This document shows positions 1-4,616 of a stretch of 5,046 bases of DNA, piece after piece (position 1 is the first letter of the stretch; every line of letters begins with the position of its first letter). The DNA comes from Acidobacteriota bacterium (GTDB lineage: Bacteria > Acidobacteriota > Polarisedimenticolia > JAPUIV01), in assembly GCA_027296665.1 (NCBI GenBank), contig JAPUIV010000126.1:1-5046 (forward strand). Reading direction: 5' to 3'. The notes beneath the pieces are model-generated. The model was not told where the DNA came from and did not search any database. It worked only from the letters and a program-made list of their open reading frames with translations. Position numbers and translations under genes: made by a program.

Positions 1-42
1 CGTGCAAGAAGCGGCGGCCCGTTCGCGAGTGTGCCGGGGATG

Positions 43-71
43 TTGCCTGGGAAAGTTCAATCGGCTATCCT
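43..71 (+). promoter_or_regulatory. weak candidate galU promoter
   Basis: TTGCCT (43-48) and TATCCT (66-71) are separated by 17 bases, which is the right geometry for a sigma70 promoter. Each hexamer matches consensus at only four of six positions. Transcription would start near 78, leaving a leader of about 13 bases that begins at the ribosome binding site. This is a tentative call: galU could equally be read from a promoter left of the window. Confidence 0.25.
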
Positions 72-90
72 TCGGTCGGGAGTTCGCCGG

Positions 91-963
91 ATGCCAATAC
101 GAAAAGCCGTGTTTCCCGTGGCCGGCCTTGGAACCCGTTTCCTGCCCGCCACCAAGGCCCTGCCGAAGGAAATGCTTCCCCTGGTCGACAAGCCGGTCAT
201 CCAGTACGTGATCGAGGAGGCGGTCGCCTCGGGGCTGGAGAACATCATCCTGGTGACCGGTAGGCGGAAGAACGCCATCGAGGATCATTTCGATTGCTCC
301 TACGAACTGGAAAAGACCTTGGAGGCGCGGGGGCGGACCGATCTCCTGAAACAGGTCCGTTCCATCTCCGACATGATTCATCTGTCCTACGTTCGCCAGA
401 AGGAAGCGTTGGGTCTCGGCCACGCCGTGCTGGCGGCGAGCGCGGTGGTGGGTGAGGAACCGTTCGCGGTCTTTCTCGGCGACGATATCATCAAGGCGAA
501 AGTGCCCTGCATGAAGCAGATGATCGACCGTTTCGAGAAGTACGGCACCTCCTTTCTGGCGGTGGAACGGATCGACCGGAGCCGCAGCAAGGCCTACGGG
601 ATGATCAAGGGTACGGAGGTCGAGGCAGGTGTGTACCGCGTGGAGGGCTTGGTGGAAAAGCCGGAGCCGGCTGCCGCCCCTTCCGATCTGGCCATCATCG
701 GCAGATACATTCTGGAGCCGGAGATATTTGAATTCATCCGGAAGACGAAGCCCGGCGCGGGAGGGGAGATCCAGCTCACCGATGCCCTGGAGTTGATGCT
801 TTCCCGCAAGCCGATACATGCCTTCCGGTTCGAAGGAAAGCGATACGATACCGGCAACAAACTGGGGTTCCTGAAGGCGACGGTGGAGTTTGCGCTGGAG
901 CGGGAAGATTTGGGAAAGGAGTTCCGCAGGTTTCTGGCCGGTCTCGACCTCGGTTCATCTTGA
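91..963 (+). CDS. galU: UTP--glucose-1-phosphate uridylyltransferase (UDP-glucose pyrophosphorylase)
   Basis: This cytoplasmic enzyme makes UDP-glucose from UTP and glucose 1-phosphate, for polysaccharide and lipopolysaccharide synthesis. The 290-residue product has the usual length and motifs of bacterial GalU. The N-terminal nucleotide-binding signature FPVAGLGTRFLPATK covers residues 8-22 and continues into KEMLPLVDKP. Further motifs are GHAV (110-113), FLGDD (128-132, metal/nucleotide site), VEKP (188-191, with the sugar-phosphate-binding Lys at 190), GEIQLTDAL (225-233) and YDTGNKLGF (252-260). The ATG at 91 is chosen because GalU homologues begin a few residues before RKAVFPVAG and because GGGAG lies at 78-82, eight bases upstream. 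In-frame starts at 31 (GTG) and 40 (ATG) would add about 20 residues unlike the family. The stop codon lies only 5 bases from that of the convergent FmdB-type gene. Identification is secure at family level. Confidence 0.96.
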   Translation: MPIRKAVFPVAGLGTRFLPATKALPKEMLPLVDKPVIQYVIEEAVASGLENIILVTGRRKNAIEDHFDCSYELEKTLEARGRTDLLKQVRSISDMIHLSYVRQKEALGLGHAVLAASAVVGEEPFAVFLGDDIIKAKVPCMKQMIDRFEKYGTSFLAVERIDRSRSKAYGMIKGTEVEAGVYRVEGLVEKPEPAAAPSDLAIIGRYILEPEIFEFIRKTKPGAGGEIQLTDALELMLSRKPIHAFRFEGKRYDTGNKLGFLKATVEFALEREDLGKEFRRFLAGLDLGSS

Positions 964-968
964 GACGG

Positions 969-1253
969 CTAATTCTTCTTCTTCGAATCGGTCTTTTTAC
1001 TGGTTTCCTTGCTGGCGGCCTCCTTTTTTTTCGGAGGCTTTTCCTCCTTTTCCCTCTCCTTGGCCATCTTTTTTCCCGTGCCGTAGTCGGTCACGTACCA
1101 TCCGGTGCCGCGGAAACGGATGGCGGGCGCGGAGAGCAGGCGTTTCCCCTGGCCCCGGCATTTGGGGCATTTGTGGGTAGATTTCGCGTCGACCTTCTGG
1201 ATGATCTCGAATCGTTCACCGCATTTTTCGCATTCGTATTCGTACAACGGCAA
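969..1253 (-). CDS. FmdB-type zinc ribbon protein with Lys-rich tail (TTG start)
   Basis: The product is a 94-residue member of the FmdB/CxxC_CxxC_SSSS putative regulatory family. Family members are small zinc-ribbon proteins of unsettled function, some linked to amidase or formamidase regulation. It opens with the family signature MPLYEYECEKCGERFE (the first residue is encoded by TTG). It has two zinc-ligand pairs, C8/C11 and C29/C32, then the typical FRGTGWYVTDY stretch (47-57). From residue 61 the tail is made almost only of Lys, Glu, Ser and Ala, so it is highly charged and probably disordered. TTG at 1253 is preferred over the in-frame ATG at 1286 for three reasons. AGAGGG sits seven bases before the TTG, the family begins with MPLYEY, and the upstream ATG overlaps the -10 hexamer of the likely promoter. 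The gene faces murA divergently and galU convergently. Whether the zinc ribbon binds nucleic acid or protein is unknown. Confidence 0.88.
   Translation of the reverse strand: MPLYEYECEKCGERFEIIQKVDAKSTHKCPKCRGQGKRLLSAPAIRFRGTGWYVTDYGTGKKMAKEREKEEKPPKKKEAASKETSKKTDSKKKN
1018..1042 (+). terminator. possible galU terminator inside the convergent gene
   Basis: On the + strand GCCTCC (1018-1023) can pair with GGAGGC (1033-1038) across a 9-base T-rich loop, and TTTT (1039-1042) follows. This is the shape of a short intrinsic terminator, lying 55-79 bases past the galU stop and antisense to the FmdB-type coding sequence. The stem is only 6 bp, and the T runs could simply be the antisense of AAA/AAG lysine codons, so the call is tentative. 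Confidence 0.3.
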
Positions 1254-1260
1254 GTTTTTT

Positions 1261-1266
1261 CCCTCT
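1261..1266 (-). promoter_or_regulatory. ribosome binding site that fixes the FmdB TTG start
   Basis: Read on the - strand this is AGAGGG, followed by a 7-base A-rich spacer and then TTG at 1253. No comparable site precedes the in-frame ATG at 1286. Confidence 0.75.
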
Positions 1267-1284
1267 ACGAGTAAGAAGTGGCCC

Positions 1285-1312
1285 ATTCTAGTCCAATGCC
1301 GGTGCCTGTCAA
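1285..1312 (-). promoter_or_regulatory. sigma70-like promoter for the FmdB-type gene
   Basis: On the - strand a perfect -35 TTGACA (1312-1307) is followed after 16 bases by TAGAAT (1290-1285), five of six matches to TATAAT. The predicted start, near 1278, gives a leader of about 25 bases holding the AGAGGG site. The last bases of the -10 overlap the in-frame ATG at 1286, which argues against translation from that codon. Confidence 0.7.
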
Positions 1313-1339
1313 GCGGCCTTTTGCCGGGAACCGCGGCCC

Positions 1340-1346
1340 AGGGGAG
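1340..1346 (+). promoter_or_regulatory. murA ribosome binding site
   Basis: AGGGGAG lies five bases before the ATG at 1352 and only two bases before an in-frame TTG at 1349. The spacing favours the ATG as the start of murA. Confidence 0.7.
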
Positions 1347-1351
1347 AATTG

Positions 1352-2611
1352 ATGGATCGATTTCGGGTGACGGGCCGTGTCCGGCTGGCAGGCTCCATTC
1401 CGATCAGCGGCGCCAAGAATGCCGCCTTGCCCTCTCTCTGCGCCTGCCTTCTCACCGGCGAGAAACTCCAGATCGAAAATGTTCCTCCTGTCCGCGATGT
1501 GCGAACCACCCTTCGACTCCTGCAATATATAGGTGTCGATGTGGAGGAGACGGCGGAAGGTTCGGTCCTCTTGAAGGCGGCCGGCCTGGAAAAACCGGAG
1601 GCGCCTTACGACCTCGTGAAAACCATGCGGGCCTCGGTCCTGGTACTCGGCCCGTTACTTGCTCGGACCGGCAGGGCGCGGGTCTCACTCCCCGGAGGGT
1701 GCACGATCGGGGCGCGGCCGATCGATTTTCACATCGAGGCTTTGCGCCGGATGGGCGCTCGAATCGAGGTGGAGCACGGTTACGTCACTGCCAAATCGAG
1801 CCGGCTGCGGGGCGTCGAGTACCATTTTCCGGGCCGGTCGGTCACCGGGACCGAGAACCTCTTGATGGCCGCGACCCTCGCGGCGGGGACCACGGTCCTT
1901 CACAACTGCGCCACTGAACCGGAGGTGGCCGACCTGGCGCGGCTGCTGCGGGCAATGGGGGCGAAGATCGAGGGGGCCGGAACCACCACCATCCATGTGG
2001 AGGGGGTCGATGCGCTGCACTCGGCGGCGCACCGGATCATCCCCGATCGGATCGAGGCCGGCACTTTCCTGGTGGCGGCCGCCCTCACCGGCGGCGACGT
2101 GACCTTGCGGGAATGCGCGCCGGAACATCTGGGAACGGTGCTCGATCTGCTAGAGAGGTGCGGCCAGGGCATCGAGAAGAATGACGGGGAGATCCGGATC
2201 ATTGGCAAAGTGCCGCCCGCCCCGGTCGACATGGCCACCGGCCCGTACCCGGAGTTCCCCACCGATCTGCAGGCACAATTCATGGTGTTGATGACCCAGG
2301 CGACCGGGACCTCGGTGATCCGGGAGACGATCTTCGAGAATCGGTTTCAGCACGCCGCGGAGCTCCGCCGGATGGGCGCCTCGATCTCCCTCTCGGGCCG
2401 CAACGCGACCGTCAAGGGGGCGTCCCGCTTGTCGGGTGCCTGCCTGATGGCGACCGATCTCCGGGCCAGCGCCTGTCTGGTCCTGGCCGGGTTGGTCGCC
2501 GAAGGGGAGACGATCATCGATCGGGTCTATCATGTCGACCGGGGGTATGTCCGGATCGAGGAAAAGCTCCGGAAGCTTGGCGCGCGCCTGGAAAGGATAC
2601 AGGGTTCGTAA
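1352..2611 (+). CDS. murA: UDP-N-acetylglucosamine 1-carboxyvinyltransferase (MurA)
   Basis: This cytoplasmic enzyme transfers enolpyruvate from phosphoenolpyruvate to UDP-GlcNAc, the first committed step of peptidoglycan synthesis. The 419-residue length is standard for the family. Key residues are present and several fall at the same numbers as in E. coli MurA: K22-N23 in ISGAKNAALP, the PEP-binding Arg of MRAS (R93), the active-site loop PGGCTIGARP with Cys117, D305 in PTDLQAQ, D369-R371 in DLRAS, and R397 in HVDRGY. Cys at 117 rather than Asp predicts the ordinary fosfomycin-sensitive active site; this is inferred from the motif. ATG at 1352 fits the ribosome binding site better than the adjacent TTG at 1349. 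The stop codon overlaps the HIT start (TAATG), so the two genes are very likely co-transcribed. No clear + strand promoter is visible directly upstream. Confidence 0.97.
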   Translation: MDRFRVTGRVRLAGSIPISGAKNAALPSLCACLLTGEKLQIENVPPVRDVRTTLRLLQYIGVDVEETAEGSVLLKAAGLEKPEAPYDLVKTMRASVLVLGPLLARTGRARVSLPGGCTIGARPIDFHIEALRRMGARIEVEHGYVTAKSSRLRGVEYHFPGRSVTGTENLLMAATLAAGTTVLHNCATEPEVADLARLLRAMGAKIEGAGTTTIHVEGVDALHSAAHRIIPDRIEAGTFLVAAALTGGDVTLRECAPEHLGTVLDLLERCGQGIEKNDGEIRIIGKVPPAPVDMATGPYPEFPTDLQAQFMVLMTQATGTSVIRETIFENRFQHAAELRRMGASISLSGRNATVKGASRLSGACLMATDLRASACLVLAGLVAEGETIIDRVYHVDRGYVRIEEKLRKLGARLERIQGS

Positions 2612-2955
2612 TGAAAGACTGCCTGTTCTGCCGGATCCTGAGAAGGGAGATCCCGGCGAAGTTCATTTACCAGGATGACGAGGTCTCGGCCTTCGCCGAT
2701 ATGAATCCGCAGGCGCCGACCCATTGCCTGGTGATACCGAATTTGCACCTCTCCACCCTGAATGAGATCGATGACGGGAACCGGGCCCTGGCCGGTAAAC
2801 TCATTTCCGTCGCGGTCCAGATCGCGAAGGACAAGGGACTGGCTGAAAAAGGATACAGGCTGGTGGCGAACTGCCAGGCCGCGGCAGGCCAATCGGTCTT
2901 CCATGTCCATTTTCATCTGATGGGAGGCAGGAGCTTCGACTGGCCGCCAGGCTAG
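2611..2955 (+). CDS. HIT-family hydrolase, HINT-like
   Basis: The 114-residue product is a histidine-triad protein of the HINT branch. These are homodimeric cytoplasmic enzymes that hydrolyse adenosine phosphoramidates and related AMP adducts; the natural bacterial substrate is often unclear. It begins CLFCRI, with the CxxC pair at C4/C7 that helps bind zinc in many HINT proteins. It continues through DMNPQAPTHCLVIP (30-43) and ends with the catalytic triad region GQSVFHVHFHLMGGR, with His98, His100 and His102 (nucleophile by homology His100). The closing WPPG is typical of HINT proteins. The ATG shares one base with the murA stop (TAATG), and AGGG at 2601-2604 inside murA is a possible ribosome binding site, so translation is likely coupled to murA. 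I see no functional reason for the pairing beyond shared housekeeping expression. Family assignment is secure; substrate is not. Confidence 0.95.
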   Translation: MKDCLFCRILRREIPAKFIYQDDEVSAFADMNPQAPTHCLVIPNLHLSTLNEIDDGNRALAGKLISVAVQIAKDKGLAEKGYRLVANCQAAAGQSVFHVHFHLMGGRSFDWPPG

Positions 2956-2960
2956 TGAGG

Positions 2961-2999
2961 GGAGATCGGATCGATTCTCAATGATCGATCCCCATCTCC
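2961..2999. terminator. imperfect hairpin between convergent genes
   Basis: GGAGAT (2961-2966) and GGATCGAT (2968-2975) pair with ATCGATCC (2984-2991) and ATCTCC (2994-2999). This gives 14 bp with a small internal loop (base 2967 against 2992-2993) and an 8-base terminal loop. It starts 5 bases after the HIT stop and covers the last codons of the opposing small gene, whose stop codon sits in the loop. Neither strand has a T run after it, so it is not a classical intrinsic terminator. It may act as a transcript-end stabiliser or assist Rho-dependent ending from both sides. Confidence 0.45.
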
Positions 3000-3190
3000 T
3001 TCGGGGAGGCCTTGATGATGAATACCTCTTTTTTCCCGTTCGGGAGGGTCCGTTCGACCCGGTGCAGCATGACTCGTTGGTGGTTCTTGGTGGCGACGAT
3101 GGTGTGAACCTGGAGGTCTTCCTTCCCCGGCTGGGGCTTTTCCCTTCGCGCCTTCCTGACCGGCTGCATGTTCCAGTCCTGAACCTTCAT
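2978..3190 (-). CDS. small basic hypothetical protein (70 aa)
   Basis: I do not recognise this protein. It has 70 residues, 15 of them Lys or Arg against 8 Asp or Glu, with no cysteine, signal peptide or membrane segment. The N-terminal third (about residues 1-26) is basic and rich in Gln and Pro, around PVRKARREKPQPGKED. The rest alternates hydrophobic and polar residues (LQVHTIVAT, QRVMLHRVERTL, KKEVFIIKA) in a pattern suggesting three or four beta strands with a turn at PNGK. The charge would allow nucleic-acid or ribosome binding, but no motif proves it. That it is a real gene is supported by a near-consensus promoter, GGAGGGA nine bases before the ATG at 3190, and an opposite-strand reading frame with no better candidate. 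A GTG at 3199 is rejected as start because it abuts the ribosome binding site. It diverges from the thiolase operon and converges on the HIT gene. Confidence 0.72.
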   Translation of the reverse strand: MKVQDWNMQPVRKARREKPQPGKEDLQVHTIVATKNHQRVMLHRVERTLPNGKKEVFIIKASPKEMGIDH

Positions 3191-3199
3191 AACTGACAC

Positions 3200-3206
3200 T
3201 CCCTCC
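3200..3206 (-). promoter_or_regulatory. strong ribosome binding site of the small basic gene
   Basis: The - strand reads GGAGGGA, nine bases before the ATG at 3190 and zero bases before the GTG at 3199. The spacing selects the ATG. A G4/C4 hairpin (3207-3220) ends at the base before it, so access to this site may depend on leader folding. Confidence 0.7.
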
Positions 3207-3220
3207 GGGGAAACAGCCCC
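3207..3220 (-). other. small GC hairpin next to the ribosome binding site
   Basis: On the - strand GGGG (3220-3217), loop CTGTTT, CCCC (3210-3207) can form a 4-bp all-GC stem directly upstream of GGAGGGA. It is short, and could be chance or a modest control on translation or mRNA decay. Confidence 0.3.
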
Positions 3221-3255
3221 CTGATTTGTTTTTTCGACCCTCCGAGGATCCCCCT

Positions 3256-3285
3256 TTTATACCATTTCCGGGGACCGCATGTCAA
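3256..3285 (-). promoter_or_regulatory. near-consensus sigma70 promoter for the small basic gene
   Basis: On the - strand a perfect TTGACA (3285-3280) is followed after 18 bases by TATAAA (3261-3256), five of six matches to TATAAT. Transcription would begin near 3249, giving a leader of about 59 bases. This is the best-looking promoter in the window and suggests strong basal expression of a very small protein. Confidence 0.75.
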
Positions 3286-3288
3286 GCA

Positions 3289-3313
3289 GAAATGCCCGTC
3301 AATCAAGCATTTC
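3289..3313. promoter_or_regulatory. inverted repeat, candidate operator between divergent promoters
   Basis: GAAATGC (3289-3295) and GCATTTC (3307-3313) form a perfect 7-bp inverted repeat with an 11-base centre. The half-site centres are 18 bases apart, about two helical turns minus three bases. A direct repeat TCAAGCA (3282-3288 and 3303-3309, exactly 21 bases apart) overlaps it. The element begins just upstream of the -35 of the leftward promoter and ends 26 bases before the -35 of the rightward one, a sensible place for a regulator of one or both. No regulator family can be named from it. Confidence 0.4.
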
Positions 3314-3339
3314 CAGGTGATCTAACGCCTTTCCCGCGC

Positions 3340-3368
3340 TTGCCTCCACAGGGCGGGGTTGATAGAAT
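3340..3368 (+). promoter_or_regulatory. candidate promoter of the thiolase operon
   Basis: TTGCCT (3340-3345, four of six matches to TTGACA) and TAGAAT (3363-3368, five of six matches to TATAAT) are 17 bases apart. The start would be near 3375, leaving a leader of about 39 bases that holds the GGAGG at 3401-3405. The -35 is weaker than that of the divergent promoter, consistent with (but not proof of) a controlled promoter. Confidence 0.6.
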
Positions 3369-3413
3369 CGGCGGGCGAATCCGGCCGGCCGGGCGACACG
3401 GGAGGAATCAAAG

Positions 3414-4598
3414 ATGCGGGAAGCTGTGATCCTGGGTGGTGTGAGGACACCGATTGGGCGCTTTCTCGGGGCCCTGAAGACCCTGCCTGCCACCGAGCTC
3501 GGGGCGCGGGTGGTTGGCGAGGCAATCCGCCGGGCCGGGCTCCAGCCCGAGGATATAGACGAGGTGATCATGGGAAACGTTCTGGCCGCCGGCCTCGGCC
3601 AGACCCCGGCCCGCCAGGCGGCCCTGGGCGCCGGGATTCCGCCGCGCGTGGCGGCGTTGACGGTCAACAAGGTGTGTGGTTCCGGTCTCAAGGCGGTGAT
3701 CCTGGCCGCCCAGGCGGTGCGGCTGGGAGACCAGGAGTGCGTGGTGGCGGGCGGCATGGAGAGCATGAGCCGGGCGCCGTTCCTTATTAATGATATCCGG
3801 GAAGGTTTGCGCCTGGGTAACGGCCGGGTGCTCGATTCGATGATCACCGATGGACTGTGGGATGTTTACAATGACTTTCACATGGGCTGCACAGGCGAGG
3901 TGGTCGCGCGGAAATATTCGGTCTCCCGCCAGGCCCAGGACGAATACGCGCTGGCCAGCCATGAAAAGGCGGTCGCGGCGATCGATGCCGGCAGGTTCCG
4001 CGACGAGATCCTGCAGTTAGAGATCCCTCAAAAGAAGAAGAAGGAGCCGATCCGGTTCGAAACCGACGAATCTCCCCGGCGGGACTCCAGCATGGAGGCG
4101 CTGTCACGGTTGCGCCCGGCCTTCGACAAGGAAGGGACCGTTACCGCCGGCAACGCCCCGGGAGTCAATGACGGTGCCGCGGCGCTGGTGGTTACCAGCG
4201 CCGAGAAGGCCGCGAGTCTCGGCCGCGCGCCGTTGGCCCGGATCCGGGCTTACGCCACCACCGGCATCGAACCGGAGCTGGTCATGATGGCCCCGGTCGC
4301 GGCGGTGGAGTCGGTGCTGGAGAAGACCGGTTGGAGCCGGGATGATGTCGATTTGTTTGAGCTGAACGAGGCCTTCTCGGTGCAGGCCCTCGCGGTGATG
4401 GGTGAACTGAAACTGAAACCGGAGAAGGTGAACATCAATGGCGGAGCGGTGGCCCTGGGCCATCCGATCGGAGCCAGCGGCGCCCGGATCTTGGTGACGC
4501 TCCTGCACGCGATGCAGCAGAGGAAGGTTGGCAAGGGGATCGCCGCGCTCTGCCTCGGCGGCGGTAACGCGGTGGCGATGGCCGTGGAGATCGGCTGA
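3414..4598 (+). CDS. acetyl-CoA acetyltransferase (acetoacetyl-CoA thiolase)
   Basis: This thiolase interconverts two acetyl-CoA with acetoacetyl-CoA plus CoA in the cytoplasm. The 394-residue protein has the full set of thiolase motifs. The acylated nucleophile is Cys88 in NKVCGSGLKAV, the form typical of short-chain AtoB/ThlA/PhaA enzymes rather than long-chain FadA (which tends to have CSSG). HMG at 156-158 matches the Met of acetoacetyl-CoA thiolases. GNAPGVNDGAAA is at 246-257, NEAF at 318-321, ALGHPIGASG with His350 at 347-356, and the second catalytic Cys380 is in CLGGGNA. A KKKK run (207-210) lies in a region that is usually a surface loop. GGAGG (3401-3405) is eight bases before the ATG. 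The dehydrogenase follows after 18 bases, so the two form an operon that could serve fatty-acid or butyrate oxidation or polyhydroxyalkanoate or butyrate synthesis. The direction cannot be read from sequence. Confidence 0.95.
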   Translation: MREAVILGGVRTPIGRFLGALKTLPATELGARVVGEAIRRAGLQPEDIDEVIMGNVLAAGLGQTPARQAALGAGIPPRVAALTVNKVCGSGLKAVILAAQAVRLGDQECVVAGGMESMSRAPFLINDIREGLRLGNGRVLDSMITDGLWDVYNDFHMGCTGEVVARKYSVSRQAQDEYALASHEKAVAAIDAGRFRDEILQLEIPQKKKKEPIRFETDESPRRDSSMEALSRLRPAFDKEGTVTAGNAPGVNDGAAALVVTSAEKAASLGRAPLARIRAYATTGIEPELVMMAPVAAVESVLEKTGWSRDDVDLFELNEAFSVQALAVMGELKLKPEKVNINGGAVALGHPIGASGARILVTLLHAMQQRKVGKGIAALCLGGGNAVAMAVEIG

Positions 4599-4616
4599 AG
4601 GGAAGGGGACCTGCGG

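Noticed and set aside
2..211. Short + strand frame at the left edge containing several Cys
   Set aside because: It runs out of frame into galU, whose N-terminal signature is certain. All three forward frames are open through 1-90, so nothing supports a gene there.
1321..1349. TTGCCG-N17-GAGAAT as a murA promoter
   Set aside because: The -10 would overlap the ribosome binding site and transcription would begin past the start codon, so it cannot serve the murA start; a leaderless downstream start is not supported by the family N-terminus.
1105..1917. 270-codon + strand open frame across the FmdB-murA gap
   Set aside because: It overlaps murA in another frame and the FmdB gene on the other strand. 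The product is Arg/Gly/Pro/Ser-rich with no recognisable domain.
3226..3429. 67-codon + strand frame in the divergent intergenic region
   Set aside because: It spans both predicted promoters and the candidate operator, ends inside the thiolase, has no ribosome binding site and gives a Pro/Gly/Arg-rich product.
3408..3962. 184-codon - strand frame opposite the thiolase start
   Set aside because: It is antisense to the conserved active-site region of the thiolase and has no ribosome binding site or family resemblance; it is a shadow of GC-rich coding sequence.
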